This document shows positions 1 through 8,037 of a stretch of DNA of 25,346 bases, piece by piece. The stretch spans positions 1 to 25,346 of the forward strand of contig PJAB01000490.1 in assembly GCA_002887195.1 (NCBI GenBank), read 5' to 3'. Positions within the stretch are counted from its first letter, which is position 1. Each line of letters opens with the position of its first letter. Source of the stretch: Chrysochromulina parva (Eukaryota > Haptophyta > Prymnesiales > Chrysochromulinaceae). The position numbers and the translations under genes were made by a program. The notes under the pieces were generated by a model. That model had not been told where the DNA came from. It saw nothing but the letters and a program-made list of their open reading frames with translations, and made no database searches.

Positions 1-93
1 CCTCGCCGCCACCTCCATCGCCCCCGCCGCCCTCGCCGCCACCTCCATCGCCCCCGCCGCCCTCGCCGCCACCTCCATCGCCCCCGCCGCCCT
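1..93 (+). repeat. 30-bp Ser-Pro minisatellite, 3 perfect copies
   Basis: The unit beginning cctcgccgccacctccatcg is repeated three times without a mismatch and continues off the left edge. In frame it encodes SPPPPSPPPP. Perfect copies suggest recent expansion or homogenisation. It is the first extracellular linker of the partial gene that ends at 7739. Confidence 0.95.
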
Positions 94-3000
94 CCCCGCC
101 GCCGCTCCAGCCCGGTGCCGAGTACCGGCCCGTGTTGAGCCTCGCGCTCACGGTTGCAGGCAATGCCGAGGACTTTGATGCCGCAGCCCTGGCCAACTTC
201 CGGACGCTCCTGGCGCAGCTGCTCGACGTCAATGAGCCCAGCGTCGTCCTACAGATCCGCTCTGGCAGCATTGTGATCGACGTCACTGTCTTCATGTCCC
301 TGCCACCAGCGAGCAGCTTGCTCACCGCCGCATCGCTTTCCAGCGCTCTTGGGGTGACGATCTCCAACGTCGGCTGGACCTTCGAGATCCTCCAGATCCT
401 GGCGCCGTCGCCTCCGCCGCCCTCACCGCCGCCTCCTTCGCCACCGCCCTCGCCGCCGCCGCCTTCTCCGCCACCGTCACCGCCGCCCTTGCCGCCCCCT
501 TCTCCGCCGCCGCCGTCACCCCCGCCCTCACCTCCACCCTCACCACCTCCGCCTTCACCACCCCCGCCCTCACCGCCACCCTCCCCACCGCCACCGTCAC
601 CACCCCCGCCATCACCGCCACCATCGCCGCCGCCGCCCTCGCCGCCGCCGCCCTCGCCGCCGCCGCCCTCGCCGCCACCGCCCTCACCGCCGCCGCCCTC
701 GCCACCGCCGCCCTCGCCACCGCCGCCCTCGCCACCGCCCTTGCCGCCGCCGCCCTCGCCACCGCCGCCCTCGATGCCGCCCACGCAAATGGTGCGCGCG
801 CTCGCGCTCCTCTACGAATCCACGGGCGGCAACGCGTGGCGCAACAACTTCAAGTGGATGTCCGGCGAGCCGTGTGTCGACGGCTGGTTTGGCGTGCACT
901 GCTGCCCCCAGGCGCTGCCGGTCCTGCGCGGGGACGACGAGTGCACCGCCGACGGCGTCGGAGCCACCGGCGTGCTCACGACGCAGGGCAGCGCCGCCTG
1001 CCACTCGGGCTCCGTCACGGGCACCGCCCTCGACCTCGCCACCTGCGTCGTCGTCAAGGTGCTGCTGCCGTCCAACAACCTGATCGGCTCACTCGACGGC
1101 GCGCTCTGCGAGCTGCAAAACCTGCAGCACCTCGACCTCTCGGGCAACGCGCTGATCGGTGCGCTGCCGTCGACAGCAGACTGCCTGCCGCAGCTCACGT
1201 CTCTTGACTTAACGGTACGACGGGGATGGGAAGATCCGGGCGGCTTCTCTGGCCACGTGCCCGAGTGGCTCCTCGATCGCCTCGACTTTATGGCGCCGCT
1301 GCGCCTCGCCAACAACGCCTTCCACGACCCGACGGCCGCCGAGTCCGCCGTAGCGATCAGCCGGCTCTGGCAGCGCTGCTCGACGCTCGGCGCGGAGCAG
1401 TGCTCGGGCGTGCCGCCGACTGGCTGCAGTGCTTTCAACCGCCAGGGCCAGCGCTACGAGGTGGAGCTCAACGGCCTCGGATGCGTGCGCTGCCCGACGC
1501 CGCTCGAGGTTTTTGGCATCGCCGGTGGCGTTGCGGGCGGGGTGCTGCTCTTTGCGCTGCTCGTGGGCATGTACACGCGCTTCGTGCGCAGGCACCCGGA
1601 GTACGCCAAGACCCACGTCGCCTCGGGCATGATCCTCGTGGGCCACCTGCAGACGCTCTCCATCATCGGCAGCTTGCAGCTTGGCTGGCCGCTCGTCATC
1701 CAGGAGATCCTCGCGAGCATCAGCCTGCAGCTCATGGGCTACATCCCGTTGCCGTGCATCCTGACCGACCCGGTGCTCAAGGCGCTGCTGAGCTACGCGG
1801 AATCCGCCGTTGTGATGCTGCTGCTCGTGGGCGCCTGGCTCGTCGCGCGGCGCCGGCGCGACACGGACGGCCTGCTGCGCGAGAGCGAGGCGTGGGCCGA
1901 ATACTTTCTGAGCGTGCTCTTCAGCCTGCTCTTTACTGTCGGCCTCCGTGCGAGCGCGACCCTCTTCGCGCGCTACGACGAGGACCAGTCTCGGCAGGTG
2001 ACCTCCCGCTTTGTGGCGACGCTCCTCTGGTTCTTCTGGCTCTTCCTGTTCTGGCGCTTCCGCCGGCTGCTGCGCGAGGCCCAGGAGGCGGCGAGGGAGG
2101 CGGCGATGGAGGCTGCGAGAGATGCTGCGAAAGCGAATGCGCAAACGCGTGTGCGGCTGCGGCGACGGGCGCGTCGCGCGGCAGAGGCGCGTCGCGCGGC
2201 AGAGGCGGTGCGCTACCTGACCGAGCGGTACGCGAGCGACGACGGCCTGAGTCATGGTGACTTCCTGCTTTGGGCAGAAAAGCATATCGATGACCCCGTT
2301 CGCAAGCGGCTGGCCGATGGCACCATCCGGCTGTTGCGCTGTGCGTGGTTGCTCTCAGCGGACTCGGACAAGCACCTGGGTCGCGATGCGTCCGGCAGGG
2401 TGATCATGCGCCGGCGGCAGGAGCTGCCCGAGGAGGCCTTCTTTAAGAATGAAGAAGCGGTCGCGCTGCTCGATCGCGCCGACCGCTCGATTCTCGCCCT
2501 CTCCTATCGATGGCTGACCGCATTACATCCGGATCCGCACGGCATGGCGCTCCTCGCCGTGCGCCGCTTCCTCCGCAGCGAAGCCGGCCTCGACAAGTGC
2601 GGAATGTTTTGGGACTTCTCCTCGCTTCCGCAGAAGGATAAAACCGGTGGCCCACGTACCGCCGAGGAGAAAAAAACTTTCGATCACGGGCTAGTAGGTA
2701 TGGGCAACTTTTACGCGAGCACGTGCGGCACGGCCGTCGTGCAGCTCAAGGACATCCCGCCGCGTCCGTCCGAGTATGACGGGCGGGTGATCGTCTTCGA
2801 TCAGGCGTTCTCCGAGTCGACGAGCGAGAAGGATGTGAAAGCCCTCCGAAGCGATCTCGAGCGCTCTGGAGGGAAGATCACCAAGATCGCCATTAAGGCG
2901 GGCGAAGCGCACGTGACCTTTGCAACTCACAAGCAGGCGAAAGACTGCATCGCTGCACTGGACAAGGTCGGCCGTGGTGCGGACACAGTGTATAATGAGA

Positions 3001-6000
3001 CCGCGTACAGCCGCGACCGCGGCGAGCCGTTTAGCGGTTGGTGCACTTTCGAGCAGGGCGTCTCGAAGCTGGTGGCGGCGCACTTGAACAAAGCATCCCG
3101 CCAGGCCAAGGAGCGCTCGGCCGTGCTGCCGGAGCGCCTCAAGCGCGCCAACGACAGCCGAGACAAGGTCACGGACATTAGCAATGGCCAGATCCGCAAA
3201 GTCGTTGTGACGGAGTCTCCAGACAAACTCCTCAAGCAGACGAACGAAGAACTCGAGATCGCAAAGTTCGTCGGCAAGGGGGCTGGGGAGGATGTCAAGC
3301 AGCTGCTCGCAAAGTTCGAGTGGTCGATGAACATGGCCATGGAGCAGGCCACCGCCGAGCACGTTAGGAGGGAGCAGCTCGCTCGTGCACAGTGGCCACT
3401 CCGTTCACAGTGGCAGCTCGTCGTGTGGACGCGGCAGGGGCTCCTCTTCCTCTTGTCCTTTGCCATGGACTGTGTCATGTGGCTATCGCCGTACGAGGAG
3501 CACCGGACCACACGTTACGTCTTTGCCGCGCTCGCGATCGCGGTCCTCGGCGGCTTCTGGAAGCTGCAGGCCCAGCGTCAGCCGTACGCGATGCGTCGGC
3601 AGCATAGGCTCGAAGTTTTCCTCTACGTGGTCGACATCCTCGTCATCTTCCTCGCCTGCTTGTACGGCGCACTCACGAACGACGGTGCGGTGCAGGACGC
3701 GTCCGGGCGGCTGGCGCTCGAGCTGGGCCTTGGCGCGCTGCTCATCGTCTCCGTGGTCGGTGCGGTGCTGGTCGTCGGCTTCGACGTCGTGCTCGAGCGC
3801 AGGTACATCCGGCAGCGGTACCTGGATGCGACGCAGTTTTTCGACGTGCCGATCGTGGCCGCCATCCGCGACGGCGCAGTGCGCCTCATCGACTATGCCT
3901 GGTTGTTAGATCGTGCGCGCTTGGATGATGGGCAGTTGCCGCGCGTCACCAAGGTGGTGGCACGCCTCACTTCCAACGAGCCGACGAGCGCGCTGATTCG
4001 AAGGTTGGCGACGCACTGCGGGACCTCGTCCATCTGCATCACGGTTAAGGTGGCCTCGGCAGCCTCGCTGTCCCCCTCGCCGCCTCCCTCTCCTCCGGAG
4101 GTGGCTGCCTTGGCGGAGATAGAGCTCGAGGATCGGTCTTTCCCTGGGCACCTAACGCGCTTCAGGCACGAGCTGGCCGAAGCGGACCTCGCGCAGCTCG
4201 CGTCCGCGATCATCGAGAAGCTTGGCATCCGATCTGTGGAAAAGCTCCGCGAGTTCACATTCGACGAGCTCAAGGACAACCTCAAGGCCAAGGCTGGCGT
4301 GACACTCAAGGTGGGGCATTCACAGAAGCTGAAGGCGTTCCTCGCCTCCTCGCATAGTGGCACGTCGGAAGGGCGCATGCCGGGTGGGCCGTTCTCCGCC
4401 CACGGCCTGCAGCAAGATGCGAAGGGGAGGTGCAACACGAAGCACGCCGATGCCAAGCTCGTGCGCAGTCTCTCAAAGAAGGCGATGCCCAGCGCTCAGG
4501 TCAAGAAATCCGAAGCCGGCGAGAACGATGTCGAGTCTCCGCACCTTGATACCTCGTCTGCAGCCAGCAGACCCGGCTCTGGCGCCTCTGGCCGTTTCCA
4601 TTCGCGTCGCGGCCCCGGCTCTGGCGCCTCTGGCCGTTTCCATTCGCATCGCGGGAGGGACTCCTTTGCGGAAGACCTGACGACGGAGGCGGCTTCGAAA
4701 TCGGAGCATCCATCCGGCAGAATGACAATGCGCTCGCCAACTGACCCGAAGCTGACCGACACTACGCTCACTGCGGTACTCATGGCGGCAAAGCTGCGGC
4801 GACGAGCCGGCGGCGACAAGACGAGACGCGACTTACCGACGGCATCGCCCCTGCCGAGGCCTGGGGCAGTGGGCTCCGGCCGGATGGACCATAATCATGG
4901 TATTGTCCTCCAGATCCTCGACTCTCCCCCAGCACCCCTCGAACGAGGCGTATCCGCGACGCGCAAGACTCCCACAGGGCCGAGACAGCTCGATGACAAC
5001 TCCCAGCTACCCTTGTCTAGCGAAAATTACGACACATTTGTGGTCACCTTCCACCTCAGTACGTTTGACGAGGTCGCCCCGCTCACCGCAGCCAGTCTGC
5101 AAGGCAAGGCCGAGGCGGTGAAGGAGAGGCTGGCTGCGCTAGGGGCGGAGGACATCAAAATTGACACGGCGGGAAAGCCCTTTCTTCCACGCTACCAGGA
5201 CATGCCGCCGGAAGCCTTCCTGCCGCCCAAGCGTGCCGCGGACCTCTTTGCGGGGGGGAAACGCAGCGTTGACGTCGTCAGCTATTGCCGGCGCAGCCTT
5301 GGCGTGCCCGACCCCGAAGGCTGCACGCTCGAAACGATCCTCAACCACGCGAACCACGCGAAGTTTGTGAGGGGCGCAGACGGCGACCGCGGTCTCTTCG
5401 TGGACTTTGCGTGCATCCCACAGACCTTTGCGTGGCCGTCGTGGCACGCCTCGGAGACGGTCCCGCTGCGCTTCGGGTCCCGGTCTTTTTGTGGCCCTGG
5501 CAACGGTCATTTTGTGGACCAGGGCCCGCTCACCGTGCTCAAGTTTGAGTGCGAGCGCGTCGCCACGGAGGATGAGGCGCAGGTATTTGTCGACGAGCTC
5601 GTCTCCCTGTGCGCGGAAGAGGGCTGGGAGCTCTCCATGGTGGACTTGGAGGGCCTCGGCCTGCGCTCACGCCGTGCGCTCTTCCACGGGCGTTACATCT
5701 CCGGCGCGTACCGCTTCGACGAGGGAGCCGATGCCGAAGGCTTCGTGCGTTTCAGCAAGGAGGAGGACGCGGAGACGGCACGGCACCATCCCAAGCTCGT
5801 GGACATGTGCGGCGGCAAGGAGCCAAAGCTGATGGGCGAGCGCGTCTTCGAGAATGATTTCAAGTCTCGCCGCGCCCTCTCCGTCATGGGCAGCCTCTAC
5901 GCGTCCGCCACAGGCACCTGTGTGCTGCAGCTCACGGACCCGCCGGGCGAGCTCGGGGACGACAACGAGCTCGTTTCCGAGCACACGGGGACCGTCTTCG

Positions 6001-7739
6001 TTGTGGAGCTTGAGAAGCTGCAGAAGCTGCAGAAGCTGCAGAAGTCGCTCAAGGAGCTGCATAAGGCGCTGCGAAACGAGCTGGGTGACAAGTCGCTCGA
6101 GGAGCTGCAGAAAGAGCTGCAGAAGGAGCTGCAGAATGAGCTGCAGAAGCTGCAGAAGGAGCAGAAGGAGCAGAAGCTGCAGAAGGAGCAGAAGACGCTC
6201 AAGGAGCTGCAGGAGAAGCTGGTCGGCGAGTTGCGCAGCTTCTTTGGCAGCTTCTTCGGCAGCTTCTTCTGCGGCAAGTCGCTCAAGGAGCAGCAGAAGG
6301 CGCTGAAGGAGCTGCGGAAGGAGCAGAAGGAGCAGAAGGAGCTGCAGAAGGAGCAAAAGGAGCAGCAGCTGCAGAAGCTGCAGAAGCTGCAGAAGTCGCT
6401 CGAAAAGCTGCAGAAGGAGCTGGTCGGCGAGTTGCGCAGCTTCTTTGGCAGCTTCTTCTGCAGCAAGTCGCTCAAGGAGCTACAGAAGGAGCTGCAGAAG
6501 GCGCTGCAGAACGAGCTGGGCGACAAGTCGCTCGAGGAGCTGCAGACGGCGCTGCAGAAGGAGCTGGGCGACGGCGGCGTGCTGGCTTGCGAGAAGAAGG
6601 GGTCGGCGGGTGTAGTAGTGGTGCGTGTCCTCGGGGAGAAGGCGGCGCGCTGCGCGCGCTCACTGAGCGAGGGCGGCTACCCGCTTCGTCGCAAGGATCG
6701 CGTGGTGTACCCAATGCGCAACTTGCGCCCGTACGGCTCGTGCGGGTGGCCGACCTTTGAGACGGCCGTTGCCTCGATTGTGCTCGCGCACCTCACGCAG
6801 CACAAGCGGCGAGGTGGGGCGCTTCCGCCTGCCGTCGGCGGGTGGCCAACCTTTGCGACGTCCGCCGCCTCGATTGTGCTCGCGCACCTCACGCAGCACA
6901 AGCGGGGGGATGGGGCGCTTCCGCCTGCCGTCGCGCAGGCGGAGAGGAGCAGTCCAAAGCTCATCAACATCGACACCATCGACCGGAAGGTGGTCGCGCA
7001 GTCGCCAGAGCGCCTCCTCCGCGAGTGCGAAAAGGGTCTGTGCGCGTTTCCCTTCGGACGCTGGCGACCTCCTCCATGCGCGTTTGTGTGTGCGGAGGAG
7101 GCGCAGTCGGCAGAGCGCCTCCTCCGCGAGTGCAAGTTGAAATTGCGCTCCAAGCGGATCTTTTTCAACGGGGAAGCCGAGCGGAAGCAGGTCGTCCAGC
7201 TGCTCTCTGACTTTGAGGACTTGATCGCGGTCGAGTTTGACCAGAAGCGCGCCAAGAACCTGAAGCTCAGGACGGAGGACCTCGAGCACGCGCACACCGC
7301 GGAGCTGCGCGAGGCGCGCAGGAGGCGATCCCGCAAGGAGCAGGAGAGTCTCAGAGGACACGTGGAGGATGAGCCGACGCACACAAGCTACGCCAAGACC
7401 GAGGTCGCCACTAAGGATCCGTCGCGCATATCGGCGCGATTGTCTGCGACTCCATCTCTTCACGTGAATCCACAGAAGTTAACAGCGCCCCAGCGCTTCC
7501 CCCTCGCCAGCAGAGTGTTTGTGACACGCAACAACGGAAAGGAGACTCTCGCGTATGTCAAAGCGTACGATGCCGTGCAGCAAATCTACACGGTGGAGCT
7601 CGATGAGCTTGACTCTAAGAAGTTCAAGAAGTGCGACGAAATTTCTCTGCGCGAGGCCAACATGTTCGAGGGGATGATCTATAGCATCTCTGCACGCGCC
7701 AACCCTGCACGCAGCGACGATGACTTCTTTGACGCATAG
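3..7739 (+). CDS. Giant LRR/multi-TM protein with two HET-like modules (5' partial)
   Basis: The frame is open from base 3 to the TAG at 7737-7739 (2578 codons) and has no stop or convincing start at the left edge, so the gene begins outside the window; the GTG at 132 is only an in-frame Val. In order: Ser-Pro linker (to ~107), a small alpha/beta SEA-like domain (~129-400), second Ser-Pro linker (405-777), an LRR N-cap (LYESTGGNAW, then GWFGVHC) and one or two LRRs (LDLSGN near 1131), membrane helices (~1509-2060), HET-like module 1 (SYRW 2502, WDFSSLPQ 2610, FYAS ~2709, GWCTFEQ 3036), second membrane block (~3410-3795), SAM-like helices (~4170-4350), disordered region, HET-like module 2 (VSYC ~5274, VDFACIPQ 5400, LYAS ~5892, GWPTFE 6744), and an SH3-like end (~7494-7665). 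Inferred role: surface receptor with a TIR/HET-clan effector. The domain order is seen; the HET assignment is motif resemblance only. Confidence 0.85.
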   Translation, partial: SPPPPSPPPPSPPPPSPPPPSPPPPSPPPPSPPPLQPGAEYRPVLSLALTVAGNAEDFDAAALANFRTLLAQLLDVNEPSVVLQIRSGSIVIDVTVFMSLPPASSLLTAASLSSALGVTISNVGWTFEILQILAPSPPPPSPPPPSPPPSPPPPSPPPSPPPLPPPSPPPPSPPPSPPPSPPPPSPPPPSPPPSPPPPSPPPPSPPPSPPPPSPPPPSPPPPSPPPPSPPPPSPPPPSPPPPSPPPLPPPPSPPPPSMPPTQMVRALALLYESTGGNAWRNNFKWMSGEPCVDGWFGVHCCPQALPVLRGDDECTADGVGATGVLTTQGSAACHSGSVTGTALDLATCVVVKVLLPSNNLIGSLDGALCELQNLQHLDLSGNALIGALPSTADCLPQLTSLDLTVRRGWEDPGGFSGHVPEWLLDRLDFMAPLRLANNAFHDPTAAESAVAISRLWQRCSTLGAEQCSGVPPTGCSAFNRQGQRYEVELNGLGCVRCPTPLEVFGIAGGVAGGVLLFALLVGMYTRFVRRHPEYAKTHVASGMILVGHLQTLSIIGSLQLGWPLVIQEILASISLQLMGYIPLPCILTDPVLKALLSYAESAVVMLLLVGAWLVARRRRDTDGLLRESEAWAEYFLSVLFSLLFTVGLRASATLFARYDEDQSRQVTSRFVATLLWFFWLFLFWRFRRLLREAQEAAREAAMEAARDAAKANAQTRVRLRRRARRAAEARRAAEAVRYLTERYASDDGLSHGDFLLWAEKHIDDPVRKRLADGTIRLLRCAWLLSADSDKHLGRDASGRVIMRRRQELPEEAFFKNEEAVALLDRADRSILALSYRWLTALHPDPHGMALLAVRRFLRSEAGLDKCGMFWDFSSLPQKDKTGGPRTAEEKKTFDHGLVGMGNFYASTCGTAVVQLKDIPPRPSEYDGRVIVFDQAFSESTSEKDVKALRSDLERSGGKITKIAIKAGEAHVTFATHKQAKDCIAALDKVGRGADTVYNETAYSRDRGEPFSGWCTFEQGVSKLVAAHLNKASRQAKERSAVLPERLKRANDSRDKVTDISNGQIRKVVVTESPDKLLKQTNEELEIAKFVGKGAGEDVKQLLAKFEWSMNMAMEQATAEHVRREQLARAQWPLRSQWQLVVWTRQGLLFLLSFAMDCVMWLSPYEEHRTTRYVFAALAIAVLGGFWKLQAQRQPYAMRRQHRLEVFLYVVDILVIFLACLYGALTNDGAVQDASGRLALELGLGALLIVSVVGAVLVVGFDVVLERRYIRQRYLDATQFFDVPIVAAIRDGAVRLIDYAWLLDRARLDDGQLPRVTKVVARLTSNEPTSALIRRLATHCGTSSICITVKVASAASLSPSPPPSPPEVAALAEIELEDRSFPGHLTRFRHELAEADLAQLASAIIEKLGIRSVEKLREFTFDELKDNLKAKAGVTLKVGHSQKLKAFLASSHSGTSEGRMPGGPFSAHGLQQDAKGRCNTKHADAKLVRSLSKKAMPSAQVKKSEAGENDVESPHLDTSSAASRPGSGASGRFHSRRGPGSGASGRFHSHRGRDSFAEDLTTEAASKSEHPSGRMTMRSPTDPKLTDTTLTAVLMAAKLRRRAGGDKTRRDLPTASPLPRPGAVGSGRMDHNHGIVLQILDSPPAPLERGVSATRKTPTGPRQLDDNSQLPLSSENYDTFVVTFHLSTFDEVAPLTAASLQGKAEAVKERLAALGAEDIKIDTAGKPFLPRYQDMPPEAFLPPKRAADLFAGGKRSVDVVSYCRRSLGVPDPEGCTLETILNHANHAKFVRGADGDRGLFVDFACIPQTFAWPSWHASETVPLRFGSRSFCGPGNGHFVDQGPLTVLKFECERVATEDEAQVFVDELVSLCAEEGWELSMVDLEGLGLRSRRALFHGRYISGAYRFDEGADAEGFVRFSKEEDAETARHHPKLVDMCGGKEPKLMGERVFENDFKSRRALSVMGSLYASATGTCVLQLTDPPGELGDDNELVSEHTGTVFVVELEKLQKLQKLQKSLKELHKALRNELGDKSLEELQKELQKELQNELQKLQKEQKEQKLQKEQKTLKELQEKLVGELRSFFGSFFGSFFCGKSLKEQQKALKELRKEQKEQKELQKEQKEQQLQKLQKLQKSLEKLQKELVGELRSFFGSFFCSKSLKELQKELQKALQNELGDKSLEELQTALQKELGDGGVLACEKKGSAGVVVVRVLGEKAARCARSLSEGGYPLRRKDRVVYPMRNLRPYGSCGWPTFETAVASIVLAHLTQHKRRGGALPPAVGGWPTFATSAASIVLAHLTQHKRGDGALPPAVAQAERSSPKLINIDTIDRKVVAQSPERLLRECEKGLCAFPFGRWRPPPCAFVCAEEAQSAERLLRECKLKLRSKRIFFNGEAERKQVVQLLSDFEDLIAVEFDQKRAKNLKLRTEDLEHAHTAELREARRRRSRKEQESLRGHVEDEPTHTSYAKTEVATKDPSRISARLSATPSLHVNPQKLTAPQRFPLASRVFVTRNNGKETLAYVKAYDAVQQIYTVELDELDSKKFKKCDEISLREANMFEGMIYSISARANPARSDDDFFDA
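405..777 (+). repeat. Imperfect ccg/ccc-rich Ser-Pro linker repeat
   Basis: About 124 codons of SPPP and SPPPP units with occasional Leu. The third base varies (ccg, ccc, cca, cct), so it is older or less homogenised than the 1-93 array. It resembles hydroxyproline-rich, extensin/pherophorin-like spacers of algal surface proteins and separates the SEA-like domain from the LRR region. Confidence 0.95.
4572..4655 (+). repeat. 42-bp tandem duplication (2 copies)
   Basis: Two nearly identical 42-base units encode PGSGASGRFHS(R/H)RG twice. They lie in the disordered Ser/Gly-rich segment between the SAM-like helices and HET-like module 2 of the giant protein. Confidence 0.9.
6012..6569 (+). repeat. 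LQKEL coiled-coil repeat expansion
   Basis: About 186 codons made almost only of Leu, Gln, Lys and Glu (ctgcagaag / gagctgcag units). Longer blocks are duplicated inside: GELRSFFGSFF...KSLKE occurs at ~6225 and ~6426, and NELGDKSLEELQ at ~6075 and ~6510. All changes keep the frame, so the region is translated. It sits exactly where module 1 has a short helix (EKDVKALRSDLE, ~2829) between two beta strands, so it reads as one helix grown more than tenfold. Prediction: a long helix or coiled coil, possibly for oligomerisation. Confidence 0.92.
6744..6935 (+). repeat. 96-bp tandem duplication (2 copies) of the GWPTF motif
   Basis: Period 96 bases (32 residues): GWPTFETAVASIVLAHLTQHKR... is followed by GWPTFATSAASIVLAHLTQHKR.... 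By eye the copies differ at roughly nine positions. The second copy loses the Glu of the GW-x-F-E motif. Module 1 has this motif once (3036), so the duplication is specific to module 2. Confidence 0.93.
6996..7134 (+). repeat. 105-bp partial tandem duplication
   Basis: The string gcgcagtcg(c/g)cagagcgcctc begins at 6996 and again at 7101, a period of 105 bases (35 residues), giving QSPERLLREC and QSAERLLREC. The filler between them (LCAFPFGRWRPPP) has no counterpart after the matching TESPDKLLKQ of module 1 (~3210). It is an in-frame insertion in the linker following module 2. A cryptic unspliced intron is possible but not required. Confidence 0.85.
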
Positions 7740-8037
7740 AATGGTTCTGGGCGGCATGTTCACTATTCTGCTTCCTTGCAGACCGAAACCCAGACCCAGT
7801 AACCTGCCGCCTGTACGGTACTCGACTGTCTCCTGTACTTACATGTATTAGTAGTACGAAGCTGTGTCACGTGTGGCGTGGCCTGAATTTGTCGCCATAC
7901 AATACAAACGATCGCAGTAGACATTCCATTCTTTGTAGCAAATCAATACCGCCGACTGTGGGCCGGGCTCTCGAGGATTCGCGTGACGAAACCGCCGTGC
8001 TGAGCGCTAGGGTGTGGCACTGGTCCGGTGGTCCCGC
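7740..8037. other. Intergenic spacer, 3' UTR and promoter
   Basis: 298 bases with visibly lower GC between the giant gene and the glycosyltransferase, both on the + strand. It must hold the terminator/poly(A) region of the first and the promoter of the second. No clear TATA box, AATAAA signal or structured RNA was recognised. Short open frames here look like chance. Confidence 0.6.

Noticed and set aside
322..1004. Ala/Arg/Val-rich minus-strand frames over the Ser-Pro linker
   Set aside because: Translation of the complement of ccg/ccc repeats; no domain, and the + frame is clearly coding.
1209..2285. Long minus and + frames over the LRR and membrane region
   Set aside because: Arg/Ala-rich shadows of GC-rich coding DNA. 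The membrane helices and LRR exist only in the main + frame.
5667..6356. Minus-strand Leu/Gln-rich frame over the LQKE array (also a Cys/Ser-rich frame at 5897-6526)
   Set aside because: Pure antisense of the ctgcagaag repeats. The + frame continues on both sides into conserved motifs.
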